Shown: positions 52,073 through 62,066, counted from the first letter of the stretch. The stretch is DNA of 64,000 bases from Bacillota bacterium (GCA_023415595.1 JAEZJW010000168.1:7914-71913), one strand, 5' to 3'. The notes: generated by a model from the letters alone, not told the origin. Numbers and translations are program-made.

Positions 52073-53317
52073 ATGAAGTATTTGATTTTAGGAGCCGGAC
52101 CTGCCGGGCTCACATTTGCACATAGGCTGAAGGAAGCAGGGGAAACCTCATTTCTGGTATTGGAGAAGGAGGGACAGGCAGGCGGGTTATGCCGGTCCGT
52201 TATAGCGGATGGTGCGCCCTTTGATATAGGCGGCGGGCATTTTCTCGATGTCAGAAGACCCAAGGTAAATGAATTCCTATTCCGGTTCATGCCGGAAGAG
52301 GAATGGAATATCTTTGACCGGGATTCCCGGATTGACCTAAAGGGCCATGTGATCAGTCATCCTCTGGAAGCGAATATCTGGCAGCTTCCGGTGGAGTGGC
52401 AGGTGGATTACCTGAAATCTATTGCAGCTGCAGGCTGCAGTACCGGAAAACCGATGCCGGAGAGGTTCACCGAATGGATCTGCTGGAAGCTTGGAAGCAG
52501 GATCTCTGAGGATTATATGCTCCCTTATAACCGTAAGCTATTTGGAAGTCAGCTGGATGAGCTGGGAACCTACTGGCTGAATAAGCTGCCGGAGGTCTCG
52601 TTTGAGGAAGTACTCTTAAGCTGTCTCAATAAGCAGGCATATGGAAATCAGCCTGGGCATGCACGTTTTTATTATCCGAAGCAGTATGGTTATGGCGAGT
52701 TATGGCTCAGAATGGCAGAGGAATTGGGGGATCAAATCGAATATCACAGGGAAGTTGCAGGAATAGATTTTAACAGAAGGACAATAACAACAAAGGATCA
52801 GTGTATCTATCAGGCGGAGAACATCATCACTACCATACCCTGGCAGGAACTCTCAGATCTGACCGGAATGCCGGAGGAGCTCCGGAGGAGCATCGGACAG
52901 TTGAAGCATGTATCGGTTCAGACAGAATATCAGCAGGAGAATCTGGATACTGCTGCACACTGGATCTATCATCCGGACCCGAACATCCCCTATCACAGGA
53001 CACTGGTCCGCAGTAACTTCTGCCCCGGTGCAAGGGGGCATTGGACGGAAACAAATGGGGACAGGGTCCTGTCCGAAGCCGGAAGGGCAAGAAAAGACGC
53101 CTATTATAATAAGTACGCCTACCCTCTCAATACTCTTGGCAAACCACAGATTATGGAGAAGCTGTTGCACTGGGCGAGAAGTAAAGGGGTCTATGGCTTA
53201 GGACGTTGGGGGGAGCATGAGCATTACAATTCCGACCTAACGGCGGAACTGTCAATCCGGTTAGGAGACCGGATGCTTAACATGTGTGGATTACAGGCGG
53301 CGGATGCAGGAAGGTAA
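52073..53317 (+). CDS. FAD-dependent UDP-galactopyranose mutase-like protein
   Basis: The N-terminal ILGAGPAGLTFAHRL is an FAD-binding dinucleotide fold, followed by EGQAGGLCRSV and FDIGGGHFLD, common to UDP-galactopyranose mutase and protoporphyrinogen-oxidase-like proteins. Further segments YNRKLFG and GRWGEHEHYNSD resemble the mutase-like group in polysaccharide loci. If it is a true mutase, it would convert UDP-galactopyranose to the furanose form, but it is diverged and other sugar oxidoreduction is possible. It is 414 residues. The next gene starts 2 nt after its stop. Confidence 0.75.
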   Translation: MKYLILGAGPAGLTFAHRLKEAGETSFLVLEKEGQAGGLCRSVIADGAPFDIGGGHFLDVRRPKVNEFLFRFMPEEEWNIFDRDSRIDLKGHVISHPLEANIWQLPVEWQVDYLKSIAAAGCSTGKPMPERFTEWICWKLGSRISEDYMLPYNRKLFGSQLDELGTYWLNKLPEVSFEEVLLSCLNKQAYGNQPGHARFYYPKQYGYGELWLRMAEELGDQIEYHREVAGIDFNRRTITTKDQCIYQAENIITTIPWQELSDLTGMPEELRRSIGQLKHVSVQTEYQQENLDTAAHWIYHPDPNIPYHRTLVRSNFCPGARGHWTETNGDRVLSEAGRARKDAYYNKYAYPLNTLGKPQIMEKLLHWARSKGVYGLGRWGEHEHYNSDLTAELSIRLGDRMLNMCGLQAADAGR

Positions 53318-53319
53318 CG

Positions 53320-54795
53320 ATGAAGACGAAATCCTTAAAAAAGAATGCTGTTTTAAATGCAGCCCGAAATATACTGACCATTATATTTCCATTCATCACT
53401 TTTCCATATGCGACAAAGGTGCTGCAGGTGGAGAATATCGGAAAAGTGAATTTTGCCAGTTCAATATTATCTTATTTTATATTAATAGCCGGACTGGGAA
53501 TTGCCAATTATGCTGTCAGGGAAGGAGCCGGTTTAAGGGATAGAAAGGATGATTTTACGAGGTTCTCCAATGAGATCTTTACCATTAACATGATAGCCTC
53601 TGTTATCTCTTATATCGCCCTATATGTAAGTATTTCTCTGGTTCCGAAGCTGCGGGGGTATCGGATGCTGTTCCTCCTTCTCAGTATAGAGATCATATTT
53701 GTTACGATTGGCATGGAATGGATCTTTACCATCTATGAAGATTATCTGTTTATAACAATTAGATCGATAATTTTTCAGTTAATATCCTTTGTACTGCTTT
53801 TTACCCTGGTCAGATCGAAGGAGGATTATCTGAAATATGCGCTGATAGCAGTGATAGCAGGTGCTGGAGGGAATATTCTGAATTTTATATTTGCCAGAAA
53901 GTACTGTAAGGTGGGTTTCACCCTTCATATTAACTGGAGAAAGCATCTAAAGCCGATATTGGTCATCTTCTCTATAGCACTAACAACCACCATCTATGTC
54001 AGTTCTGATATGACGATGCTGGGCTTTATGGCAGGTGATTATTATGTGGGCTTATATAGTGTAGGAGCTAAGATCTACAGGATTGTGAAAAATGTTTTGG
54101 GTGCGCTGCTGATCGTATCTGTTCCAAGAATATCCTATTATTACATACAAAAAAGGGACAGAGAATTATTACATACCCTTTCAGACATATTCAATGCATT
54201 GGTCTTTCTGTTATTACCATCGGTGACCGGGCTGATTGTTTTAAGTAAGGAGATCGTTCTGATCATATCAGGAGAGAAATTTATTGAGGCAACCGGCTCC
54301 ATGGCTATCCTCAGTGTTTCATTGATTTTCTGCCTGTTTGCCTGGTTCTATTCACAATGTATCCTGATGCCATTCCGGTATGAGAAAACGATACTTTACG
54401 TAACGATTTTCAGTGCAATTTTAAATGTGGCCTTAAATTTTGCGCTGATACCCATCTGGAAGCACTATGCAGCAGCATTATCCACTGCAGTGGCAGAAGC
54501 GGTTACCATGGGAATCTGTATCTATAAGTCAAGGAAGTTTATCAGGCTTATTGGAGTGGTCCATAACCTGGTATCATCGGTTGCCGGCTGTCTTGGAATT
54601 GTATTGGTCTCACTTGTTTTGAAAAGAGTTGTTACCGATACAATCCTCTGTACCATAGTAACTGTGCTTGCCGGCGTGCTAACCTATATCATAATTCAGA
54701 TACTTATGAAAAATGATTTTGTCTTTATCTATATTAAGAAGCTGCGAAACAGGATAAAAAAGACCCGTCTGAAGGAACCGGCAGCTTATGAATAA
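53320..54795 (+). CDS. Polysaccharide flippase, Wzx-like (second copy)
   Basis: The ~491-residue protein has about 12-14 TM helices and opens with LKKNAVLNAARNILTIIFPFITFPYATKVL, typical of Wzx/RfbX flippases of the MOP superfamily. It should export the second unit. The longest frame starts 12 codons earlier inside the previous gene; ATG 53320 lies 5 nt after GGAAGG and gives the family-typical N-terminus. It is clearly different from the flippase at 28049-29533. Confidence 0.9.
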   Translation: MKTKSLKKNAVLNAARNILTIIFPFITFPYATKVLQVENIGKVNFASSILSYFILIAGLGIANYAVREGAGLRDRKDDFTRFSNEIFTINMIASVISYIALYVSISLVPKLRGYRMLFLLLSIEIIFVTIGMEWIFTIYEDYLFITIRSIIFQLISFVLLFTLVRSKEDYLKYALIAVIAGAGGNILNFIFARKYCKVGFTLHINWRKHLKPILVIFSIALTTTIYVSSDMTMLGFMAGDYYVGLYSVGAKIYRIVKNVLGALLIVSVPRISYYYIQKRDRELLHTLSDIFNALVFLLLPSVTGLIVLSKEIVLIISGEKFIEATGSMAILSVSLIFCLFAWFYSQCILMPFRYEKTILYVTIFSAILNVALNFALIPIWKHYAAALSTAVAEAVTMGICIYKSRKFIRLIGVVHNLVSSVAGCLGIVLVSLVLKRVVTDTILCTIVTVLAGVLTYIIIQILMKNDFVFIYIKKLRNRIKKTRLKEPAAYE

Positions 54796-54891
54796 CAGGA
54801 TTATATAGTTATATATAACATATATAAGTAACCACCTTACAGAAGATGAGAGGTAATAGGAATGAAAATCATTTGATTTAGGGGGAAAGTT

Positions 54892-56001
54892 ATGAGTGAA
54901 ATGAGAAAAGTTGCGTTGATTACAGGAATTACGGGACAGGATGGCTCCTACCTTACGGAGCTCTTATTGGAAAAGGGTTATGAGGTGCACGGGATCATAA
55001 GAAGGCACAGTATGATCAGTACCACTCGAATTGATAACCTGTTCGAGGACCCTTCCATAGGAAACCGTTCCTTGTTCCTTCATTATGGTGACCTGACGGA
55101 TTCCAGCAATCTGAACAGAATTATTGAGAAGGTCCGGCCGAATGAAATCTACAATCTGGCGGCACAATCCCATGTGGCAGTATCCTTTGAGGTCCCGGAG
55201 TATACGGCGGAAGCCACCGGGATAGGTACCCTTAGAATACTGGATGCCATCCGGGAGACAGGACTTAACTGCAGGTTTTATCAAGCCTCCACCTCGGAGC
55301 TGTTCGGAGGGCTGCCCGGCACCGCTCCTCAGAGTGAGAAGACACCTTTTTATCCGAAAAGTCCTTACGGTGCAGCAAAGCTGTATTCCTACTGGATCAC
55401 TGTAAATTACCGGGAGGCATATAACCTTTTTGCATGCAACGGTATCCTATTTAATCACGAATCTCCCAGAAGAGGAGAAACCTTTGTAACCAGGAAGATC
55501 ACCAGAGCAGTAGCTGCCATCATGGCCGGGAAACAGCAGAAGATATCCCTCGGAAATCTGGATGCGAAGCGTGACTGGGGTTTTGCCGGTGATTATGTGG
55601 AAGGCATGTGGAGAATGCTTCAGCAGGAGAAGCCCGGAGATTATGTACTTGCCACCAATGAGACTCATACCGTCAAGGAATTTGCCGAACTGGCCTTTGC
55701 GGAAGTCGGTATCGAGCTGAAATGGAATGGTAAGGGTGTTGAGGAGAAGGGTTATGACAAAAAGACCGGAAGCCTTCTGGTGGACATTAATCCGAAATAT
55801 TTCCGTCCGACAGAAGTAGAGATCCTATGGGGGGATAGCAGTAAGGCTGAGCGGGAGCTGGGTTGGAAACGGAAGATGGATTTTAAAGGGTTGGTCCATG
55901 AAATGGTGGCAGCCGATATGATGGAGATAGCAGGAATAGATATTAACGCAGATATTGATATGGGGTTACCTACGGCTTCAGAAGAATTGGAGGCGATCTG
56001 A
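54892..56001 (+). CDS. gmd: GDP-mannose 4,6-dehydratase
   Basis: Gmd makes GDP-4-keto-6-deoxymannose, the precursor of GDP-L-fucose and related sugars. The 369-residue extended SDR has [19 protein letters not shown], the catalytic STSELFGG Thr/Ser/Glu segment, and the Tyr/Lys pair in [32 protein letters not shown] is a Gmd hallmark. AGGGGG precedes the ATG. A 96-nt gap before it holds AT-rich palindromic bases but no clear promoter. It overlaps fcl by one base. Confidence 0.95.
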   Translation: MSEMRKVALITGITGQDGSYLTELLLEKGYEVHGIIRRHSMISTTRIDNLFEDPSIGNRSLFLHYGDLTDSSNLNRIIEKVRPNEIYNLAAQSHVAVSFEVPEYTAEATGIGTLRILDAIRETGLNCRFYQASTSELFGGLPGTAPQSEKTPFYPKSPYGAAKLYSYWITVNYREAYNLFACNGILFNHESPRRGETFVTRKITRAVAAIMAGKQQKISLGNLDAKRDWGFAGDYVEGMWRMLQQEKPGDYVLATNETHTVKEFAELAFAEVGIELKWNGKGVEEKGYDKKTGSLLVDINPKYFRPTEVEILWGDSSKAERELGWKRKMDFKGLVHEMVAADMMEIAGIDINADIDMGLPTASEELEAI

Positions 56002-56936
56002 TGGAAACGGGCAGTAAAATCTATGTGGCGGGCGACAGCGGCATGGTAGGCTCTGCCATTATAAGGAGACTGAAAGCGGAGGGCTATGAGAATATCATCT
56101 CCAGAGACCTGACGGAGCTTAACCTGTGCCGGCAGGCGGAGGTCGAGAGCTTCTTTGAAGAAGAGAAGCCGGAGTATGTATTTCTGGCAGCAGCGAAGGT
56201 AGGAGGAATCCTGGCAAACAGTACCTACCCGGCGGATTTTATGTATGACAATCTCATGATCGAGATGAATGTAATTAGATCAGCCTTCAACTTCGGAGTT
56301 AAAAAATTGTTATTTTTGGGAAGCTCCTGCATCTATCCGAGAATGGCTCCCCAGCCGATGCCGGAAAGCTGCCTCTTAACCAGCGAGCTGGAGAAAACGA
56401 ATGAGGCCTATGCCCTCGCTAAGATTTCGGGACTGAAATACTGTGAATATCTGAACAGGCAGTACGGAGCAGATTTTATTACAGTTATGCCAACGAATCT
56501 TTATGGGCCGAATGATAATTACCACCCTGAGAATTCCCACGTTCTCCCGGCTCTGATCCGGCGCTTCCATGAGGCAAAGAACGCGGGAGCTGCAACGGTT
56601 ACGATCTGGGGAACGGGTACACCTTTCCGGGAATTCCTGTACGTGGATGATCTGGCGGATGCCTGTGTCTACCTTATGAACCATTACTCCGGGTCCGAGA
56701 CGGTCAACATCGGAACAGGGAAGGAAATTACGATCGGAGAACTCGCGAATATCGTGAAGCTGATTACGGGCTTTGAAGGAGAGATCCTCTATGATACCGA
56801 AAAACCGGATGGCACTCCGAGAAAGCTTCTGGATGTCACGAAGCTCTTCACCCTGGGCTGGAGATATAAGACTGAGCTGGAGGAGGGCATCCGTCTCGCT
56901 TATCAGGACTTCCAAACCAGGGCAATCAGAACATAG
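56001..56936 (+). CDS. fcl: GDP-L-fucose synthase
   Basis: Fcl carries out the C3/C5 epimerisation and NADPH reduction that finish GDP-L-fucose. The 311-residue protein has [29 protein letters not shown] with the catalytic Ser, and the Tyr/Lys pair in [13 protein letters not shown], plus the family-specific [19 protein letters not shown]. It follows gmd with a one-base overlap (CTGATG), so both steps are made together. Confidence 0.95.
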   Translation: METGSKIYVAGDSGMVGSAIIRRLKAEGYENIISRDLTELNLCRQAEVESFFEEEKPEYVFLAAAKVGGILANSTYPADFMYDNLMIEMNVIRSAFNFGVKKLLFLGSSCIYPRMAPQPMPESCLLTSELEKTNEAYALAKISGLKYCEYLNRQYGADFITVMPTNLYGPNDNYHPENSHVLPALIRRFHEAKNAGAATVTIWGTGTPFREFLYVDDLADACVYLMNHYSGSETVNIGTGKEITIGELANIVKLITGFEGEILYDTEKPDGTPRKLLDVTKLFTLGWRYKTELEEGIRLAYQDFQTRAIRT

Positions 56937-57020
56937 CGTAAGAAGTCAGGATCTAATACAATCAAGGCAGTTAGGACATATATTAATATGTAAGGAATTC
57001 TTAACTAAGGTGATAAAGAC

Positions 57021-57105
57021 AGAAGTTTGTGCCGAGGTAAAAGTCCCGCAATTGAGGGACTATGCAGGTACAAACTTCTAATGTGAATGAATTTATTCAT
57101 TCACA
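57021..57105 (+). ncRNA. Two-hairpin leader before manC
   Basis: AGAAGTTTGTGCC (57021-57033) pairs with GGTACAAACTTCT (57067-57079) through one plus-strand G-U pair, enclosing an AGTCCC/GGGACT hairpin (57042-57061). It is followed by a separate perfect hairpin TGTGAATGAA/TTCATTCACA (57082-57105). There is no T-run. The 215-nt gap from fcl to manC has no other visible feature. Confidence 0.55.
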
Positions 57106-57151
57106 ATTTGCTTCTACGAAAGAACGATACAGATGTGAAGTGGGAATTGAA

Positions 57152-58558
57152 ATGAAAATCATATTATTATCCGGCGGCTCGGGGAAAAGACTCTGGCCCC
57201 TGTCCAATGAGCTCAGGTCAAAGCAATTCTTAAGGCTTCTAAAGAATGAAGAGGGCAACTTCCAATCCATGGTGCAGCGGGTTTACAGCCAGATCAGAAA
57301 AGCAGGGATTGAGGCTGAGATCGTAGTGGCAACCGGTGCAGCCCAAGCGGATGCCATCATAAGCCACCTGGGAAATGAGGTGGAGATTCTGAAGGAGCCG
57401 GAACGGAGGGATACCTTCCCGGCGATAGCCCTGGCTTCCGCCTATCTGGCTCTGGAGAAGAATACGGACCCGGAGGAGGTAATCCTTGTACTGCCGGTAG
57501 ATCCCTATGCGGACATGGAATACTTTAATGTACTGGTCCGGATGGAAGAGGCGGTTCAGAAACAGATGGCTGACTTGGTATTAATGGGGATCAAGCCCAG
57601 TCATCCTTCCTCTAAGTTCGGTTACATCGTCCCTGCAAAGGAGACTGATGAGAAGAAAGATAATCAGGATGATACCGAAGGAATGAAAATATATCGGGTA
57701 GAGAGATTTACGGAGAAACCCTCCGAGGAAACGGCGCAAGCTCTGCTTGCGGAGGGAGCCGTATGGAACGGAGGAGTCTTTGCTTTCCGACTGGGATATC
57801 TGATGGATATCGTACGAAGGTATGCCGAAGAAGCCGGGGTCGGACTTAACTATCGGGAGCTATACAATAACTACCGGATGTTTAAGAAAACCAGCTTCGA
57901 TTATGAGGTGGCGGAAAGAGCGGAATCCGTGGCTATGTTAGAATACCGGGGATATTGGAAGGATCTTGGGACCTGGAATATGCTCACAGAGGAGATGAGT
58001 GAGAAGGTGATCGGAAGGGTTACCATGGGGGAAGATACCTGCAATACGGCGGTCATTAATGAACTATCCATACCGATTATAGCACTTGGAGTGAAGGACC
58101 TCGTCGTGGCGGCCAGTCCGGATGGGATATTAATTACGGATAAGGAAAAGAGCGCATATCTGAAGCCCTATGCCGATCAATTGAATGAAAGACCGATGAC
58201 CGGGGAAGGCTCCTGGGGTAATTTCACAGCCTATGATTATATCAGGTATGAGGATGATATCAGGTCGCTGACGAAGCATCTGACCGTGAAAGCAGGCCGT
58301 ACGATCGGTTACCAGATCCATCGGATCAGAGATGAGATTCTGACCTTTGTGGACGGGATTGGGGATATGGTGGTGGACGGCAGGAAATTCAAGGTGGGCC
58401 GGGGAGATGTGGTGTATATTGCCAAGGGCCAGATGCATGCAATCAAGGCCGGGGATATGTCAGACCTGCATTATATCGAAGTTCAGATCGGCAGCGAATT
58501 GTCGGAGGAGGATACGGAAGGGTTTGAATGGCAGTGGCAGCCGGACTCAGGGTTATGA
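57152..58558 (+). CDS. manC: Mannose-1-phosphate guanylyltransferase with C-terminal cupin domain
   Basis: ManC makes GDP-mannose from GTP and mannose-1-phosphate, feeding gmd and fcl. The N-terminal pyrophosphorylase domain opens MKIILLSGGSGKRLWPLS, followed by EPERRDTFPAIALA and VLPVDPYAD with metal-binding aspartates. The C-terminal ~110 residues form a cupin like the phosphomannose isomerase domain of bifunctional ManC proteins. The frame could start at 57062, but those 30 residues are not ManC-like and overlap the leader hairpins, so ATG 57152 is used. Confidence 0.92.
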   Translation: MKIILLSGGSGKRLWPLSNELRSKQFLRLLKNEEGNFQSMVQRVYSQIRKAGIEAEIVVATGAAQADAIISHLGNEVEILKEPERRDTFPAIALASAYLALEKNTDPEEVILVLPVDPYADMEYFNVLVRMEEAVQKQMADLVLMGIKPSHPSSKFGYIVPAKETDEKKDNQDDTEGMKIYRVERFTEKPSEETAQALLAEGAVWNGGVFAFRLGYLMDIVRRYAEEAGVGLNYRELYNNYRMFKKTSFDYEVAERAESVAMLEYRGYWKDLGTWNMLTEEMSEKVIGRVTMGEDTCNTAVINELSIPIIALGVKDLVVAASPDGILITDKEKSAYLKPYADQLNERPMTGEGSWGNFTAYDYIRYEDDIRSLTKHLTVKAGRTIGYQIHRIRDEILTFVDGIGDMVVDGRKFKVGRGDVVYIAKGQMHAIKAGDMSDLHYIEVQIGSELSEEDTEGFEWQWQPDSGL

Positions 58559-58576
58559 TAGAAAGGACAGTACTGT

Positions 58577-60028
58577 ATGTTTAAAATTGCGGTCGCAGGA
58601 ACAGGTTACGTAGGATTAGTCGCAGGGGTATGCTTTGCCGAGGTAGGACATGCCGTCACCTGCGTGGATATTGATGAGAAAAAGGTGAAGCTGATGAAAT
58701 CCGGGATCGCTCCCATCTATGAAGCGGATCTGGAGAGACTGATGAGGAAGAATTATGAGGAGGGCAGGCTTAATTATACTACGGATTACCGCGGTGCCTA
58801 CCGGGAAGCGGACATCATCTTCATCGGTGTCGGTACGCCGGAGCAGCCGGACGGGTCAGCGGATCTGTCCTATATAGCGGCTGTGGCGAGGCAGATCGCT
58901 GAAACGATCGAGAAGGATTGTCTGGTTGTCGTGAAATCCACGGTTCCGGTTGGAACGAACGATAAGGTAGAACAGTTCATCAATGATTTTCTGGTACATA
59001 AGGTGAAGGTGGAGGTCGCTTCCAATCCGGAATTTCTTGCCCAGGGCTGTGCTGTCCATGATACGCTCCATGCGGACAGAATAATAATCGGTACTCAGAG
59101 CAGATGGGCGGAGGATGTGTTGAAGAGAGTGTATGAGCCCTTTGATCTGCCAATCGTCTCCGTAAGCAGAAGATCGGCTGAGATGATAAAGTATGCCTCG
59201 AATGTGTTCCTGGCATTAAAGCTCTCCTATATCAATGATATCGCCAACCTGTGCGAGCTGGTCCATGCGGATATTGATGATGTAGCCCGTGGTATGTCCT
59301 ATGACAAACGGATCGGCGGAAAGTTCTTAAATGCAGGAATAGGCTATGGGGGCTCCTGTTTCCCCAAGGATACGAAGGCTCTGGATTATCTCGCAAAACA
59401 GAACGGCTATGAATTAAGAACGGTGAAGGCTGCCATTGAAGTGAATAGAGATCAGAAGTGCCTGTTATTTAAGAAAGCAAATAATCGGCTGATTACATTT
59501 TCAGGACTGAAGGTTGCGATCCTGGGTCTGACCTTTAAGCCAGGTACGGACGATTTACGCGGAGCGCCTTCCATGGAAAATATTCCGTTATTGCTGGAGA
59601 AGGGGGCCGCAATCTATGCCTATGATCCGGTCGGAGCGGAGCATGTGAAGAAGCTTTATCCGGAAGGTCCCATGATGAGCGGCAGCATTGCCTATGTGAA
59701 TTGTGCAGAGGCTGCACTGGATAAGGCCAATGTATGCTTTATATTTACGGAATGGAATACGATTCAGATGATAACACCTGATCAATATAAGAAGCTGATG
59801 AAGAATCCATTGGTATATGACGGAAGGAATATCTATGAAGTAGAAGAAATGAGGATGGCAGGTGTGGAGTATTACTCCGTTGGCAGAAGACCCTCTTACC
59901 GCATTGCTTCCGCGGAAGAGAAGGAGGGAGTAAAAAATGGCCGAAATCTTACCGGATACCGGAACAAGATTTCTGGTAACAGGAGCAGCAGGCTTCATCG
60001 GCTGCTTCCTGTCGAAGAAACTACTTGA
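58577..60028 (+). CDS. ugd: UDP-glucose 6-dehydrogenase
   Basis: Ugd oxidises UDP-glucose to UDP-glucuronate with two NAD. All expected residues are present: GTGYVGLVAGVCFAE at the N-terminus, VKSTVPVGTND, NPEFLAQG (Glu152), EMIKYASNVFLALK (Lys and Asn), and GYGGSCFPKD with catalytic Cys261. The C-terminal UDP-binding domain ends at about residue 450. The last ~30 codons read into the next gene in another frame, a 92-nt overlap, and look unlike the family. A second, degenerate homologue is at 62116-63504. Confidence 0.95.
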   Translation: MFKIAVAGTGYVGLVAGVCFAEVGHAVTCVDIDEKKVKLMKSGIAPIYEADLERLMRKNYEEGRLNYTTDYRGAYREADIIFIGVGTPEQPDGSADLSYIAAVARQIAETIEKDCLVVVKSTVPVGTNDKVEQFINDFLVHKVKVEVASNPEFLAQGCAVHDTLHADRIIIGTQSRWAEDVLKRVYEPFDLPIVSVSRRSAEMIKYASNVFLALKLSYINDIANLCELVHADIDDVARGMSYDKRIGGKFLNAGIGYGGSCFPKDTKALDYLAKQNGYELRTVKAAIEVNRDQKCLLFKKANNRLITFSGLKVAILGLTFKPGTDDLRGAPSMENIPLLLEKGAAIYAYDPVGAEHVKKLYPEGPMMSGSIAYVNCAEAALDKANVCFIFTEWNTIQMITPDQYKKLMKNPLVYDGRNIYEVEEMRMAGVEYYSVGRRPSYRIASAEEKEGVKNGRNLTGYRNKISGNRSSRLHRLLPVEETT

Positions 60029-60962
60029 GGAAGGATATGAGGTGATCGGTATTGATAATCTGAATGATTATTATGATGTGAACCTTAAACTGTCGAGGCT
60101 GGAGCTGTTAAAGCGGTTCGATCGCTTTTCCTTTCTCAGGGAGGATATTTCGGATAAAGCTGCCGTGATGAAGGCTTTTTCCATTTATCGCCCGGACTAT
60201 GTGATTCATCTGGCAGCACAAGCGGGAGTAAGGTATTCGATTGAGGACCCGGATGTATATATGAACAGTAATGTTCTTGGTTTCTTTCATATACTGGAGG
60301 CCTGTAGAAGATACCCTGTCAGGCATCTGCTTTATGCTTCCTCCAGCTCTGTCTATGGAGCAAACAAGAAGGTGCCCTTTGAAGAGACGGACTTTGTAGA
60401 CCATCCGGTCTCTCTTTATGCTGCTACGAAGAAGTCTAATGAATTGATGGCATATACGTATAGCCATCTGTTCCGAATCCCCTCCACGGGGCTCAGGTTT
60501 TTTACCGTATATGGGCCGATGGGAAGACCGGATATGGCATATTATAGCTTTACAAATCAGTATTTTAAGAATGAACCGGTTAGGATTTTTAATAATGGGG
60601 ATTTTGACCATGACCTTTATAGGGATTTTACTTATATCGATGATATCGTGAATGGAATTCTGACACTGCTTACAGCACCGCCATCCGGAGAAACTCCGGC
60701 TATGATCTTTAATATCGGTAATAATAAACCGGAGAAGCTGATGGTATTCATAGAATACTTGGAAAAAGCCTTAAGCAGGAAGCTTAAAAGAGAAGTAACA
60801 TTTCAAAAGGCATTTGAACCGATGAAGGCAGGTGATGTTCCTGCTACCTATGCATCGACGACCCTTTTGGAAGAGGCGACAGGGTTCCGGCCGGTGACTC
60901 CGATCGGGGATGGTTTACAGAAATTTGCTGACTGGTATGTGGATTATTACAAGGTAGTTTAG
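59937..60962 (+). CDS. NAD-dependent epimerase, probable UDP-glucuronate 4-epimerase
   Basis: This extended SDR has FLVTGAAGFIGCFLSKKLL, then IGIDNLNDYYDVNLKLSRLELL, which marks the UDP-glucuronate 4-epimerase (GalA-forming) subgroup. The catalytic Ser lies in YASSSSVYG and the Tyr/Lys pair in YAATKKSNELM. It would turn UDP-glucuronate into UDP-galacturonate, fitting the ugd gene it overlaps by 92 nt. GGAGGGAG immediately upstream of ATG 59937 supports the start. At 341 residues it is full length. Confidence 0.9.
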   Translation: MAEILPDTGTRFLVTGAAGFIGCFLSKKLLEEGYEVIGIDNLNDYYDVNLKLSRLELLKRFDRFSFLREDISDKAAVMKAFSIYRPDYVIHLAAQAGVRYSIEDPDVYMNSNVLGFFHILEACRRYPVRHLLYASSSSVYGANKKVPFEETDFVDHPVSLYAATKKSNELMAYTYSHLFRIPSTGLRFFTVYGPMGRPDMAYYSFTNQYFKNEPVRIFNNGDFDHDLYRDFTYIDDIVNGILTLLTAPPSGETPAMIFNIGNNKPEKLMVFIEYLEKALSRKLKREVTFQKAFEPMKAGDVPATYASTTLLEEATGFRPVTPIGDGLQKFADWYVDYYKVV

Positions 60963-60983
60963 TCGCATTGAGGAGGCACTGCT

Positions 60984-62066
60984 ATGCTTAGGCTAAAATT
61001 TAAGAAATTCTTTTCAGAACTATATAACATGTATCATTATTTTTATATCGTCAGGTGCGAAAAAGCAGCGATAGCAGCAAAAAAAAATCAATGGAAGCAG
61101 ATCGTACTTACACCGGAGCAGGAACAGGAAATTAAAAGCATATACGGCAAAAGGATCAGCTGTAAGTGGCACAGGCTTTATCAGTCCTATACAGGAGTTT
61201 TTAATAAGGATTATTTTCCTGAAATCCTGTTCTCATCTAAGCTGGAGCCCAAGCTTTGTCCCCGAAATATCTGCAAGGTTCTGCAGGATAAAAGCCTGGT
61301 TGAGATCCTGTATGCGTCGGTGCCCGGTCTGAAATTTCCCAGAACGGTTATTGTAAACAGCTCGGGGATATACTATGATGCGGAACGAAATATCATTACG
61401 AAGGAAGCTGCAGCATACTCCGTAGAACGATGGTGTGCCCAAAATGCGTTTATCATTAAGCCAACCACAGATACCAAAGAAGGGCATAATGTTCTGAAAT
61501 TTAGGTCGGCAACCGTAAACAGAGACAAAGCACTGGAGCTGTTTCGAAAGTACGGGAAGAACTTCATCATACAGGAATGCATGAGAAATCAGGAAGAGAT
61601 ACAGGCCTTGTATGACAAAGCCTTTAATACCTTCCGGATCATGACCTATATTTTGAACGATAAGCTGTACCATATTCCACCTATTTTAAGGGTTGGCAGA
61701 TTTGGCAAGGAAATAGACGACGAGCTCTATATCGGTGTAAGCGATGAGGGAATATTATCTGCTGAAGCCTTCAGCTATGAGGGCGAACGGTATCTGGCAC
61801 ATCCTGACAGCCATATCACCTTTTCGGGATATCATATTCCGGGAGTTCCTAAACTGGTGGAATGCGCCTATGCATGCCATAAGAAAACGCCCCATACCAA
61901 GTTTATTTCCTGGGATTTGTCTTTGAGTGAGGCCGGGGATCCTATCCTGATCGAAGCGAATCTGTTAGGACATTCGGCATGGTTTCCCCAGGTGGTCTGC
62001 GGTGCCAGTACCTTTGGAGAAAATACAAAGCCGATGCTGGAGCTGATAGGAATCCAGCAGGGCTAA
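60984..62066 (+). CDS. Sugar-transfer-associated ATP-grasp protein
   Basis: The protein resembles the sugar-transfer-associated ATP-grasp family found in exopolysaccharide loci: AFIIKPTTDTKEGHNVLKF (ATP-binding Lys and loop), FIIQECMRN, TFRIMTYILNDKLY, and SWDLSLSEAGDPILIEANLLG with the metal-binding Asp, Glu and Asn. The N-terminal ~100 residues hold no motif I know. ATP-grasp enzymes join a carboxylate to an amine or thiol, so a uronic-acid carboxylate is a possible target here, as for the TupA-like gene. GAGGAGG precedes the ATG. Confidence 0.82.
   Translation: MLRLKFKKFFSELYNMYHYFYIVRCEKAAIAAKKNQWKQIVLTPEQEQEIKSIYGKRISCKWHRLYQSYTGVFNKDYFPEILFSSKLEPKLCPRNICKVLQDKSLVEILYASVPGLKFPRTVIVNSSGIYYDAERNIITKEAAAYSVERWCAQNAFIIKPTTDTKEGHNVLKFRSATVNRDKALELFRKYGKNFIIQECMRNQEEIQALYDKAFNTFRIMTYILNDKLYHIPPILRVGRFGKEIDDELYIGVSDEGILSAEAFSYEGERYLAHPDSHITFSGYHIPGVPKLVECAYACHKKTPHTKFISWDLSLSEAGDPILIEANLLGHSAWFPQVVCGASTFGENTKPMLELIGIQQG

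Noticed and set aside
56376..56915. 179-codon reverse frame inside fcl
   Set aside because: It is an antisense shadow of the conserved GDP-fucose synthase gene, with no start signal.
57062..57151. 30-residue N-terminal extension of ManC
   Set aside because: It overlaps a stable hairpin leader, is not similar to ManC N-termini, and the canonical start MKIILLSGG is at 57152.
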